Part shown: positions 8,600-17,316 of the stretch, one piece after another
Position numbering within the stretch: position 1 is the stretch's first letter
How the letters are laid out: every line of letters begins with the position of its first letter
DNA from: Microtetraspora glauca
GTDB taxonomy: Bacteria > Actinomycetota > Actinomycetes > Streptomycetales > Streptomycetaceae
Assembly: GCA_000721275.1 (NCBI GenBank)
Contig: JOFO01000005.1
Coordinates: forward strand, 168,340 to 232,339
Length of the DNA: 64,000 nt
Direction of reading: 5' to 3'
Notes under the pieces: model-generated
The model's database searches: none
Seen by the model: the letters and a program-made list of their open reading frames with translations, nothing else
Told to the model about the DNA's origin: nothing
Program-made: the position numbers and the translations under genes

Positions 8600-9562
8600 A
8601 TGACCTCCGTCGCGCTGGCCGTCACCGACGGCATGCTCCACTTCGAACTGGCCATCGCCCACGAGGTGTTCGGCTCCGCCCCCGACGCGGTGACCGTCCC
8701 CTGGTACGACCTCGCCGTCTGCGGACCCGGCCCCGTCCCCTTCGGCCCCTTCCGACTGGAGCCCGACCACGGCCTCGACCGACTCCGGGACGCCGACACC
8801 GTCGTCGTCCCAGGCTGGGCCGACGTCGACGTCCCCCCGCCCGCCGCACTCGTCGACGCCGTCCTCGCCGCCCATGCCGCCGGCGCCCGCGTCGCCTCCC
8901 TCTGCACCGGCGCCTTCGTGCTCGCCGCCGCCGGACTGCTCGACGGCCGCCGCGCCACCACCCACTGGGCCCACACCGACGCCCTGGCCGCCCGCCATCC
9001 CGCGATCCAGGTCGACCCCGACGTCCTCTACGTGGACGACGGCACCGTCCTCACCTCCGCGGGGAAGGCCGCCGCCCTCGACCTCTGCCTGCACCTGGTG
9101 CGCCTCGACCACGGCTCGTCCGTCGCCAACACCGTCGCCCGCCGGCTCGTCGTGCCGCCCCACCGGTCCGGCGGCCAGGCCCAGTTCGTCACCGCCCCGG
9201 TGCCGGACCACGAGGACCACCCGCTCACCGCCCTGTTCCCCTGGGTCGTCGCGCGCCTGGACCGGCCGCTGACCGTCGAGGACCTGGCGCGGCGGGCCGG
9301 GATGAGCTCGCGCCACCTGACCCGCCACTTCCGCGCCGCCACCGGCACCACGCCGCTGCAATGGCTGCTCGCCCAGCGGATCCGGCGCGCCCAGGAACTC
9401 CTGGAGCGCACCGACGACAGCGTCGACGCCATCGCGACGGCCACCGGCATGGGCACCGCGACGACCCTGCGCCGGCACTTCAACCGCACCCTGGGCGTCC
9501 CGCCGGACAGCTACCGGCGCACCTTCCGCACCCGCACGGCCGCCACGGCGCCGTCGCCCTGA
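8600..9562 (+). CDS. GlxA-family transcriptional regulator (DJ-1/PfpI + AraC HTH)
   Basis: The product is about 320 residues from the ATG at 8600. In-frame alternatives are the ATG at 8579 and the GTG at 8561, and none has a decisive ribosome site. Residues 1-180 are a DJ-1/PfpI-like domain with the nucleophile-elbow cysteine in SLCTGAFVLAAAGLLDGR. The last 100 residues form the AraC double helix-turn-helix (LARRAGMSSRHLTRHFRA, then AIATATGMGTATTLRRHF). Such proteins are cytoplasmic regulators that may sense a small metabolite. It is transcribed away from the saccharopine-dehydrogenase-like gene, its probable target. Confidence 0.9.
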   Translation: MTSVALAVTDGMLHFELAIAHEVFGSAPDAVTVPWYDLAVCGPGPVPFGPFRLEPDHGLDRLRDADTVVVPGWADVDVPPPAALVDAVLAAHAAGARVASLCTGAFVLAAAGLLDGRRATTHWAHTDALAARHPAIQVDPDVLYVDDGTVLTSAGKAAALDLCLHLVRLDHGSSVANTVARRLVVPPHRSGGQAQFVTAPVPDHEDHPLTALFPWVVARLDRPLTVEDLARRAGMSSRHLTRHFRAATGTTPLQWLLAQRIRRAQELLERTDDSVDAIATATGMGTATTLRRHFNRTLGVPPDSYRRTFRTRTAATAPSP

Positions 9563-9590
9563 CGACGCCGCGCCGGCCGCGACCGGTCCG

Positions 9591-11645
9591 TCAGTACGTG
9601 AGGATCCCCGGGTCCGTCACGCCGTCCGCGCCCGTCTCCACGTGCCCGGCCAGCCGCCGCACGTAGTCGGTGTGGGCGGCGGACGTGATGGTGACGTCGT
9701 ACCACCGCCCGGACGCCGAGAGCGGCACGGAGTGGGTGACGGTCGCGCCCCGGCCGACCGCCAGCGTCCGGGTGCCGCCCCCGTAGGCGTGGGTGAGGGT
9801 CACCGTCGTCGCCGGGCCGGCGTTGGTGAAGGTGAGGTCCAGGGAGCCGGTGGTGCCGTTGTGGCGGGCCGTGACCTCCGGGACGGCGGTCTTGCCGGGG
9901 GAGCGGAAGCGGCGCAGGAAGCCGTTCGGGCCGTGCACGGTGAGGTCGGTGGTGCCCTTGGAGTACCTGGTGTTCCAGGTGTCCGCGATCGACGTGCCGG
10001 CCGCCGCCGTGTACGTCCACGGGGCGTCCGTGCGGTTCGCCGACGTCACGTAGAACTGGGCGCCGGCGGCCGGGCCGCCGCTGAAGGAGAGCCGGAAGGT
10101 GCCGGCCGTGGTGTCGGCGCTGCCGTCCACGTACGGCGCGTACTTCAGCGGACGGGTCGGCTTGGCGCCGGGCTCCTGGCGCGGCATGGTGCCGACGGCC
10201 GGCGCGGTGGCCGGGAAGTCCGGGTGGCGGTCGCGGTCGGGCGGGTAGTAGCCGGCCGTGGACGGCAGCGCGACCGGCTGCGGCTGCGCGCGGGTGAAGT
10301 CGAACGCCGAGGTCAGGTCGCCGCAGACGGCCCGCCGCCACGGCGAGATCTGCGGCTCGTGGACGCCGAAGCGGCGCTCGATGAAGCGGATCACCGAGGT
10401 GTGGTCGAAGGTCTCGGAGCAGGTGTAGCCGCCGGTCGACCAGGGCGACACGACGATCATGGGGACGCGCGGCCCGAGCCCGTACGGCCCGGCGACGTAG
10501 CCCGTCTTCCCCGGGAAGTGGTCCAGCGCGGTCGGGGTCGTCGACAGGCCCTGCGCCGCCGAGGCCGGGACGTACGGCGGGACGACGTGGTCGAAGAAGC
10601 CGTCGTTCTCGTCGTACGTGATGAACAGCGCCGTACGGGCCCACACGTCCGGGTTCGAGGTCAGCGCGTCCAGCACCTGGGCGATGTACCAGGCGCCGTA
10701 GTTCGACGGCCAGTTGGAGTGCTCGGAGAACGCCTCGGGCGCGGCGATCCAGGAGACCTGCGGCAGCCGCCCGGCCTGCACGTCGGCGCGGAGCCGGTCG
10801 AAGTAGCCCTCCCCGGCCTTTGCGTTCGTGCCCGTACGGGCCTTCTCGTACAGCGGGTCGCCGGGCCGGGCGTCGCGGTAGGTGTTGAAGTACAGCAGCG
10901 AGTTGTCGCCGTAGTTGCCGCGGTACGCGTCGCTGATCCAGCCCCAGTGGCCGGCCGCGTCCAGCCCGTCGCCGACGTCCTGGTAGACCTTCCAGGAGAT
11001 CCCGGCCGCCTCCAGGCGCTCGGGGTACGTCTTCCAGCCGTATCCGGCCTCCGCGTTGTTGAGGACCGGGCCGCCGCCCGTGCCGTCGTTGCCGGTGTGA
11101 CCCGACCACAGGTAGTAGCGGTTCGGGTCGGTCGAGCCGATGAACGAGCAGTGGTAGGCGTCGCAGATCGTGAACGCGTCGGCGAGCGCGTAGTGGAAGG
11201 GGATGTCGTCCCGGGTCAGGTACGCCATCGTCGCCTTGGTCTTGGCGGGTATCCACTGGTCGTAGCGGCCGTGGTTGAACGCCTTCTGGCCGCCCGCCCA
11301 GTCGTGGTTGAGCCCCTGGAGGAACTCCATGCCGAGCCGCGCGCTCTCCGGCCGGAACGGCAGCGTCACCTTCGTGCCGTCGGCCTGGTGCCACACGGAC
11401 TTGCCGCTCGGCAGCGTGACCGGACGCGGGTCGCCGAAGCCGCGGACGCCCTTCATCGCCCCGAAGTAGTGGTCGAAGGAACGGTTCTCCTGCATGAGGA
11501 CGACGATGTGCTCGACGTCCTGGAGGGTGCCGGTCGACCCCTGCGCGGGGATCGAGGCGGCACGGGCGATGGACTCGGACAGCGCGCTGAAGGCGACGGC
11601 GCCGCCGGCGAGCTGAAGGAACCTGCGGCGATCGAGATCGGCCAT
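9591..11645 (-). CDS. TAT-exported phosphocholine-type phospholipase C
   Basis: This 684-residue enzyme starts at ATG 11645 behind GGAGGA. The N-terminus DRRRFLQLAGGAVAFSAL is a twin-arginine signal. It is followed by HIVVLMQENRSFDHYFG, the hallmark of the bacterial phospholipase C/acid phosphatase superfamily, then VSPWSTGGYTCSETFDHTS with its conserved Asp/His metal and active-site residues. The last 200 residues form beta-rich C-terminal domains typical of phosphocholine-specific enzymes. It cleaves phospholipid head groups outside the cell and may support phosphate scavenging. It stands alone; the 293-bp gap to the divergent SDR gene shows no clear phosphate box. Confidence 0.92.
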   Translation of the reverse strand: MADLDRRRFLQLAGGAVAFSALSESIARAASIPAQGSTGTLQDVEHIVVLMQENRSFDHYFGAMKGVRGFGDPRPVTLPSGKSVWHQADGTKVTLPFRPESARLGMEFLQGLNHDWAGGQKAFNHGRYDQWIPAKTKATMAYLTRDDIPFHYALADAFTICDAYHCSFIGSTDPNRYYLWSGHTGNDGTGGGPVLNNAEAGYGWKTYPERLEAAGISWKVYQDVGDGLDAAGHWGWISDAYRGNYGDNSLLYFNTYRDARPGDPLYEKARTGTNAKAGEGYFDRLRADVQAGRLPQVSWIAAPEAFSEHSNWPSNYGAWYIAQVLDALTSNPDVWARTALFITYDENDGFFDHVVPPYVPASAAQGLSTTPTALDHFPGKTGYVAGPYGLGPRVPMIVVSPWSTGGYTCSETFDHTSVIRFIERRFGVHEPQISPWRRAVCGDLTSAFDFTRAQPQPVALPSTAGYYPPDRDRHPDFPATAPAVGTMPRQEPGAKPTRPLKYAPYVDGSADTTAGTFRLSFSGGPAAGAQFYVTSANRTDAPWTYTAAAGTSIADTWNTRYSKGTTDLTVHGPNGFLRRFRSPGKTAVPEVTARHNGTTGSLDLTFTNAGPATTVTLTHAYGGGTRTLAVGRGATVTHSVPLSASGRWYDVTITSAAHTDYVRRLAGHVETGADGVTDPGILTY

Positions 11646-11938
11646 GGGGGAGCAGTCCTCCGGAAGTCGAGGGGACGGATACGGAGCGGCGGCCGGAGAC
11701 CGGCGCGGAGCGCCCCAAGAAGAGCGCCCGGGAGCCACTGGCCCACGACCGTCCCGTGACTTCCCGCTGTACACCCGGCGAAATCCCCCGGGGCGCGGGC
11801 CGCTGACGCGACGCCGAGGCCGGGGGCGGGGTGGGAGGGCCGGCCCGGCGTCGCGGGCGTGGTGACATGTCCGGACAGGTGCGGCTCGTCGTGCCGTGCG
11901 CCCTTTCCCTGGGGTGCCGGCTCCGTGAAGCTGTACGC

Positions 11939-12751
11939 ATGGACGACGACGTACGGGAACAGGACGCGCGGGACGCGTGGGGGCAGGTCGCCGTGGTGAC
12001 CGGTGCGGCGCAGGGGATCGGCCGTCAGGTCGCGGAGGCGCTGGCGGGAGAGGGGTACGCCCTCGTCCTCGCCGATCTGCGGGAGCCGGCCGGGACGCTG
12101 GAGGCGGTGCGGAAGGCCGGCGCGGAGGCGGTCGCGGTGGTCGGCGACGTGACCTCGGACGCCTGCGTGGCCGAGCTGACCGCGCGGGTCTCGGGGCGGT
12201 TCGGCCGGGTCGACGTCCTCGTCAACAACGCGGGCGTCTCCCTCCTCGCCCCCGCCGAGGAGACCACCGCCGACCAGTGGCGGCGGGTCCTGGAGGTCAA
12301 CCTCACCGGCCCCTTCCTGCTGTCGCGGGCACTGGGGCGGCTGATGCTGGAGGCGGGCGGCGGCTCGATCGTCAACATCGCCTCCATCGCCGGGCTGCAC
12401 GCCGTGGCGGACCGGGCCGCGTACAACGCGAGCAAGCACGGTCTGATCGGTCTCACGCGGACGCTCGCCGCCGAGTGGGGCGGCCGGGGCGTGCGGGTGA
12501 ACGCGGTCTGCCCCGGGTGGGTCAAGACCGAGATGGACGCCGCCGACCAGGCGTCCGGCGGCTACACGGACGCCGACATCACCGACCGGGTGCCGATGGC
12601 GCGGTTCGCCGCCCCCGGCGACATCGCCCAGGCCGTCGCCTTCCTCGCGGACCCGGCCCGGTCCGGCTTCGTCAACGGCGTCGCGCTGCCGGTCGACGGC
12701 GGCTGGACCGCCGACGCGAGCTGGAACTCCCTCCGGCTGCGCAAGCGCTGA
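11939..12751 (+). CDS. SDR-family NAD(P)-dependent oxidoreductase
   Basis: This is a 270-residue classical short-chain dehydrogenase. It shows the TGAAQGIG cofactor loop, the NNAG motif (VDVLVNNAGVSLL), the catalytic Ser in VNIASIAG, YNASK (Tyr and Lys), and a C-terminal VALPVDGGWTA typical of 3-oxoacyl-ACP-reductase-like enzymes. The ATG at 11939 has a weak ribosome site; a longer in-frame extension exists upstream but lacks SDR character. It is followed tail-to-tail by an ArsR gene. The substrate is not deducible. Confidence 0.88.
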   Translation: MDDDVREQDARDAWGQVAVVTGAAQGIGRQVAEALAGEGYALVLADLREPAGTLEAVRKAGAEAVAVVGDVTSDACVAELTARVSGRFGRVDVLVNNAGVSLLAPAEETTADQWRRVLEVNLTGPFLLSRALGRLMLEAGGGSIVNIASIAGLHAVADRAAYNASKHGLIGLTRTLAAEWGGRGVRVNAVCPGWVKTEMDAADQASGGYTDADITDRVPMARFAAPGDIAQAVAFLADPARSGFVNGVALPVDGGWTADASWNSLRLRKR

Positions 12752-12773
12752 CCCGGTGCCGGGTGCCGTCTTG

Positions 12774-13163
12774 TCATCGCTCGCGCGGCGCCGGGACGGC
12801 ACCGGCATGGGAACCGGAACCCGCGCCGGGACCGGCGTCGGCGTGGCGCAGCTCCTCCAGGAGCTCGCTCTGCCCCACCAGCAGCTCGGTGAGGATGCGG
12901 CGGGCCGCCTTCAGCAGGTCCGCCACGTCGCCGCCGGCGAGGGCGTAGCTGACCGTCGACCCCTCCCGGACGGACACCACGATGCCCGACCGGCGCAGCA
13001 CCGCGAGCTGCTGGGAGAGGTTGGACGGCTCCACCTCGATGTCCTTCAGCAGTTCCCGTACGGGCAGCGGCCCGTTCTGGAGCAGTTCCAGGACGCGGAT
13101 CCGGACCGGGTGCCCGAGCATGCGGAAGAACTCCGCCTTGGCCTGGTACAGCGGCACCTGCAC
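12774..13163 (-). CDS. ArsR/SmtB-family transcriptional regulator
   Basis: This 129-residue protein uses GTG at 13163 with GGAAGGAG upstream. The winged helix-turn-helix reads FFRMLGHPVRIRVLELL, then DIEVEPSNLSQQLAVLRRSG. No metal-binding CxC motif is visible in helix 3, so it may sense something other than a metal or use other sites. The 25-residue tail is Gly/Ala-rich and disordered. No partner transporter is next to it. A TTGAAGA/TCTTCAA dyad about 95 bp upstream is a candidate operator. Confidence 0.88.
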   Translation of the reverse strand: MQVPLYQAKAEFFRMLGHPVRIRVLELLQNGPLPVRELLKDIEVEPSNLSQQLAVLRRSGIVVSVREGSTVSYALAGGDVADLLKAARRILTELLVGQSELLEELRHADAGPGAGSGSHAGAVPAPRER

Positions 13164-13257
13164 GCGACGACACTCCTTCCATGATCCACAGCTGGCGGCC
13201 ATTGTCCCGCCTCCCGGTCCCGCCCGCCCTCGACTGATCATTTTCGGATGTGCCGAG

Positions 13258-13273
13258 TTGAAGATCTCTTCAA
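13258..13273. promoter_or_regulatory. Candidate ArsR operator dyad
   Basis: The 16-bp sequence TTGAAGATCTCTTCAA has perfect 7-bp arms around TC. It lies 95 bp upstream of the ArsR start, in the space between that gene and the roadblock gene (both on the minus strand). The form resembles ArsR/SmtB operators. The assignment rests on symmetry and position only. Confidence 0.45.
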
Positions 13274-13319
13274 GTCGAGGGCGCACGGAGCCGCGAGGAA
13301 GAAGCCGGGGGAGGGGAGG

Positions 13320-13694
13320 CTACAGCTCCAGGTCCGCCTCGATGCGCTTGAGCTGGTGCCGGGCCATGGCCAGGTTCGCCCTGCCCTTGTCCAGGACCAT
13401 GTACAGGAACAGGCCGTTGCCGCCCCGGCTCTTGATCAGCCGGATCAGGTGGTACTGGCTGTCCAGCGTGATCAGCATGTCCTCGATGCCGTCGTTGATC
13501 CCCAGCATCTCCATCGTGCGGATCTTCGCCCGGACCACGTCGGTGTTGCCTGCCGCCGCGACCGTCAGGTCGAGGTCCTTGCTCCCGCCGAGCGTGCCCA
13601 GGGCCATGCCGCTCGTGTAATCGACCAGCGCCACCCCCACACTGCCCTCGATCGACGTCATCGCCTCTTTCAGAGACGTCTCCACACTCGCCAT
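13320..13694 (-). CDS. Roadblock/LC7 domain protein (orphan)
   Basis: This 124-residue protein fits the roadblock/LC7 (MglB-like) fold, with the stretches GVALVDYTSGMALGTLGG, GIEDMLITLDSQYHLIRL and NGLFLYMVLDKGRANLAMAR. Such proteins regulate small Ras-like GTPases; in Streptomyces they usually occur in conservons with a sensor kinase, a DUF742 protein and a GTPase. None of those partners is beside it, so this is a solitary copy. The ATG at 13694 has GGGAG upstream. Confidence 0.88.
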   Translation of the reverse strand: MASVETSLKEAMTSIEGSVGVALVDYTSGMALGTLGGSKDLDLTVAAAGNTDVVRAKIRTMEMLGINDGIEDMLITLDSQYHLIRLIKSRGGNGLFLYMVLDKGRANLAMARHQLKRIEADLEL

Positions 13695-13919
13695 CTGTAG
13701 GTGCTCCCTCGGTACTCGACGGCCCGGCACGGCGACGCGTCCGCGCCCGGGCCGGGCGGTGATCACGGACGTCCCCCACTAGACACCAAGTGAGCCGCCC
13801 GCGGGGGGCTTTCGCCGGAAGACGATGCCGCGGGCATAGGACGGCACGCCGTCGCCGCGCCCCGCGCGGACCCGGACCCACCCGGGCGGGGAACGGCTCC
13901 GCCGTCCTATCGTGTGCCG

Positions 13920-14588
13920 ATGACCTCGCACTCCATCGACCGACCGGCCGACCTCGACGCCGTACGCGACTCCTACGACCGGGTCGCCGACACCTACGCC
14001 CACATGATGCTGACCGAAGGCATGGGCGACATCCGCGTCCACCCCTGGCTGAAGGCGTCCGTCGACGCGTTCGCGGACACCGTGGGGACGCTCGGGCCCG
14101 TCCTCGACGTCGGCTGCGGCCCCGGCACGGTGACCGGCTACCTCGCGGAGCGCGGACTCGACGTCTCCGGGGTGGACCTCTCGCCCCGCATGATCGAGAA
14201 CGCCCGCAGGCTCTACCCCGGGTGCCGCTTCGAGGTCGCCTCCGCCACCGAGCTCGCCCTCGGCGAGGCCACCCTCGGCGGGGTCCTCGGCTGGTGGTCG
14301 CTCTTCAACCTGCCCCGGGACGTGCTCCCCCAGGTCCTCGCCCACTTCGCGCGGGCGCTCAAGCCCGGCGGCTCGTTCCTCACCGCCACCCACGTCGGCG
14401 ACGAGGACCTGGTCCGCACCGAGGCGTACGGCGGCGTGCCCGTGCGCTGGACGACGCACAAGTGGCGGCCCGAGGCGTTCGTGGCGCTGATCGAGGAGGC
14501 CGGACTGCGGACCGTGGCCGAGCTCCGGCTCCCCGGCGACCGGTTCTCCGGGCCCGGCGTCGTCGTCATGGCCCGGAAGCCCGACTGA
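13920..14588 (+). CDS. Class I SAM-dependent methyltransferase
   Basis: This 222-residue enzyme has the SAM motif I VLDVGCGPGTVTGYLAERG at about 60-80, followed by the acidic VSGVDLSPRM. Its helical N-terminus (YDRVADTYAHMM) is typical of Methyltransf_11/25 small-molecule methylases. GTG at 13914 is an alternative start. The gene ends 89 bp before the macro-UDG-ART gene on the same strand, so cotranscription is possible, but nothing in the sequence shows a functional link. The acceptor is unknown. Confidence 0.87.
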   Translation: MTSHSIDRPADLDAVRDSYDRVADTYAHMMLTEGMGDIRVHPWLKASVDAFADTVGTLGPVLDVGCGPGTVTGYLAERGLDVSGVDLSPRMIENARRLYPGCRFEVASATELALGEATLGGVLGWWSLFNLPRDVLPQVLAHFARALKPGGSFLTATHVGDEDLVRTEAYGGVPVRWTTHKWRPEAFVALIEEAGLRTVAELRLPGDRFSGPGVVVMARKPD

Positions 14589-14677
14589 GCTTCAGGCCGG
14601 CGGCGGCCGAAGGGCGTTGTCAGTGGTGCCCGCTAGTTTCGGAGGCGTTCCAGAGGACGTTCCGACAGGGGGCTTCG

Positions 14678-17197
14678 ATGACGCACGACCAGACGGGCAC
14701 CGCGCTGCGGGTGGTACTGACGGATGTCAGCACGGCGGTGGTGGCGGCGTGGCGCGCCGCCTTCGCCGACGTGCCCGGCATCGAGATCCGGCGGGGCTCG
14801 ATCCTCGACGCCGACGTCGACGCGTGGGTCACGCCGACGAACGCGGCGGGACGGATGGACGGCGGCGTCGACGCGGCGATCAAGCGGCACCTCGGCGCCG
14901 GGATCCAGCTGCGGGTGCGGCGGGCGATCGAGGACCGGTTCGGCGGGACCATGCCCGTCGGCAGCGCGGTGTGCGTCCCGTCGGGGGCGACCGTGCCGCG
15001 CTTCGTCATCTCGACGCCGACCATGGTCGCCTCCTCGCAGAACGTGAGCGACACGCTCAACGTGGCCAAGGCCTGCGCCGCCGCCTTCCAGGCCGTCCAC
15101 CGGCAGAACCGCAAGGCACCGGGCAGCATCCGCTCCGTCGCGCTCGTCGGGATGGGCGCCCGCACCGGCCGGGTGCCGGCCCGGGTCTGCGCCAACCTGA
15201 TGTGGACCGGCTACACGCTCTTCCACGACCACTGGTTCGAGGACGACGACGAGCTGCGCGCCACCATCACCGCCCAGCTCGCGGGCATCGAGCAGACACC
15301 GCACACGACCCGGGTACGGATCACCCCGCCCCAGGGGGCACCGGCCAAAGGAGCACCGGCCAAAGGAGCGTCGGCCAAAGGGGATCCGGCCAAAGGAGTA
15401 CCGGACGGGGGAGTTCTGAGCGGCAACGCTTCCTCCGCGGCTGAACCGGGCCCGCAGCCGCAGCCGATCCAGAATCCGGCGCACCCCGCACCCTCCTCCG
15501 ACGCCGCAGGTACGACCCCCGGGAGTTCCCCCGCCATGAGCGACGCGACCGCGCCCTCCACCTCCTCGCCCGCTCCCCAGCCCGACCCGAACGACCCCCT
15601 CGCCCTCGCCGAGCTGTTCACCGGCGGCGGCGAGCCGTGGCTTCCGCTCCTCAAGCCCGTCATCGAGGCCCGCCCGGACGCCCCCCAGTTCATCGGGCCG
15701 GGCCGCAGCCCGCAGGTCGTCCCGGTCCGCGAGCTCACCTTCCAGGCGCTCAAGCCCCACCCGCCGCACAAGTGGAAGGTCGTCGTCTTCGGGCAGAACC
15801 CCTACCCGCGGCCGGAGAGCGCCACCGGCATCGCCATGTTCGACAACACGTTCAACGACTGGAAGGACAGCCAGTTCGGACGGGTCGTCAGCATCCGCTG
15901 CCTCATCAAGGCGGCGGCGATGTGGAAGTACGGCATCGCCAAGAAGACGCCCATCGCCGACGTCCGCGCCCTGCTGAAGGAGCGCGAGACCGTGCAGCCG
16001 CCCGAGTGGTTCCAGGCCATGCTCACCCAGGGCGTCCTGCTCCTCAACGCCTCGCTGACCGCCAGCGCCGACGGTGCGATGGCCACCGACCAGCACACCG
16101 GCTTCTGGCGCCCCGTCGCCGAGCGGATCGCCGAGGAGATCCTGCGCGCCAAGCAGGACGCGGAGGACCCCGAGGACCGGGGCGTCGTCTTCGCCTGGTG
16201 GGGCGCGCACGCCCGCAGCCTGAAGCGGGTCGTGCAGCGGCTGGAGAAGAAGTACCCGGGCGTCGAGGTCCGCCACCTGGACCACGCCAACCCGGCCGCC
16301 CAGGGCGACATCTTCTGCGACGGCGACCACCTCGCCACGGTCAACGACGCCCTGCTGTCCCTCGGCGCCGACCCGGTCGACTGGCTGCCGAGCAAGGGAT
16401 GGAACCAGCCCCCGGCGGGCGCCGGCACGGGCGCGGCCGGCGGATCCGGCGGGCCGGACGCCGATGTCGCCGCCCGGATGGGCGCCTTCATCGCCTCCAC
16501 GATGGAGCTCCACCAGCTGTACCTGGAGCGCCTGACCAGCGTCCGCGACGAGGGCCACGTCCTGCCGCCGCTGACCGGTGTGTTCGACACCCCGCTGATG
16601 CCGTTCGAGGACGCCGTCGGCCCCGTCACCAAGGTGCTGCGGGGCCTCGGCGGCCACATCGACCGGTCCCGCGAGTTCGGCAAGCGGCGCGCGGACGAGC
16701 AGGCCGGCGCCGGACTCTCCGCCGACGCCATCGCCGCCCTGTACCTCTACACCTGCGAGTCCGGCTTCTACCGGAACATCAACGCCGTCCTCCGCTCCCC
16801 GGACCGCGCCCGGGTGGTCCCGTACCTGCCGTACCTGCGGCTGCTCTTCGACGCGGTGGAGGCCCTGCCGGCCCGCACCGCACCGCTGTGGCGCGGCGTC
16901 GCGCTCGACCTGCGCGGCCAGTACCCGGTCGGCGAGACGGTCACCTGGTGGGGCGTCTCCTCCTGCACCTCCGAACTCGGCGTCGCCCGCTCCTTCCTCG
17001 GCAGCCGGGGCAAGCGGACCCTCTTCGAGGTGACGCCGGCCCGCGCCGTCGGCATCCGCAGCTTCTCCGCCTTCACCGGCGAGGAGGAGTACATCCTCGC
17101 CCCCGGGACCCAGCTGGAGGTCACCGACGTGAAGGCCGAACGCGGCGGCCTGTGCACGGTGAAGCTCAGGGAGGTGGACACCCGCCTGGTCTCCTGA
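14678..17197 (+). CDS. Macro domain - uracil-DNA glycosylase - ADP-ribosyltransferase fusion
   Basis: This 839-residue protein starts at an ATG behind AGGGGG. Residues 1 to about 215 are a macro (ADP-ribose-binding) domain with TPTNAAGRMDGGVDAAI (Asn55, Gly62-Asp65). A disordered linker with AxAKG repeats follows. From about 310 to 570 comes a family 1-like uracil-DNA glycosylase: GQNPYP (372-377, Asn in place of the catalytic Asp of GQDPYH), GVLLLN (Asn457, uracil recognition), VFAWWGAHA, and His536 in DHANP. After a Gly-rich linker, about 600-839 is an ADP-ribosyltransferase of the R-S-E type: Arg739 in LWRGV, SSCTS (761-765), and Glu802-x-Glu804 in GEEEYILAP. There is no signal peptide. 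NAD-dependent modification plus ADP-ribose recognition on DNA is inferred. Confidence 0.88.
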   Translation: MTHDQTGTALRVVLTDVSTAVVAAWRAAFADVPGIEIRRGSILDADVDAWVTPTNAAGRMDGGVDAAIKRHLGAGIQLRVRRAIEDRFGGTMPVGSAVCVPSGATVPRFVISTPTMVASSQNVSDTLNVAKACAAAFQAVHRQNRKAPGSIRSVALVGMGARTGRVPARVCANLMWTGYTLFHDHWFEDDDELRATITAQLAGIEQTPHTTRVRITPPQGAPAKGAPAKGASAKGDPAKGVPDGGVLSGNASSAAEPGPQPQPIQNPAHPAPSSDAAGTTPGSSPAMSDATAPSTSSPAPQPDPNDPLALAELFTGGGEPWLPLLKPVIEARPDAPQFIGPGRSPQVVPVRELTFQALKPHPPHKWKVVVFGQNPYPRPESATGIAMFDNTFNDWKDSQFGRVVSIRCLIKAAAMWKYGIAKKTPIADVRALLKERETVQPPEWFQAMLTQGVLLLNASLTASADGAMATDQHTGFWRPVAERIAEEILRAKQDAEDPEDRGVVFAWWGAHARSLKRVVQRLEKKYPGVEVRHLDHANPAAQGDIFCDGDHLATVNDALLSLGADPVDWLPSKGWNQPPAGAGTGAAGGSGGPDADVAARMGAFIASTMELHQLYLERLTSVRDEGHVLPPLTGVFDTPLMPFEDAVGPVTKVLRGLGGHIDRSREFGKRRADEQAGAGLSADAIAALYLYTCESGFYRNINAVLRSPDRARVVPYLPYLRLLFDAVEALPARTAPLWRGVALDLRGQYPVGETVTWWGVSSCTSELGVARSFLGSRGKRTLFEVTPARAVGIRSFSAFTGEEEYILAPGTQLEVTDVKAERGGLCTVKLREVDTRLVS
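15338..15397 (+). repeat. Four tandem 15-bp units in the interdomain linker
   Basis: Four copies of a 15-bp unit related to GCACCGGCCAAAGGA encode APAKG, APAKG, ASAKG and DPAKG (residues 221-240), and a degenerate fifth follows. The array joins the macro domain to the Pro/Ser-rich linker before the glycosylase domain. Its lysines make it a basic, flexible tether. Copy number could vary between strains. Confidence 0.85.
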
Positions 17198-17316
17198 CAC
17201 CGGCCGGTGTCGCCGGACGTCTGCGCCCCGGCGCCGCACGACCCGCGCCGCACGACCTGCGCCGGCCGCCCGCCTCCGCCGCCTGCCGTCCGCCGTCCGC
17301 CTCCGCCCCGCCCGGT

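Noticed and set aside
13320..13694. Part of a conservon
   Set aside because: No histidine-kinase-like, DUF742 or GTPase gene lies beside the roadblock gene.
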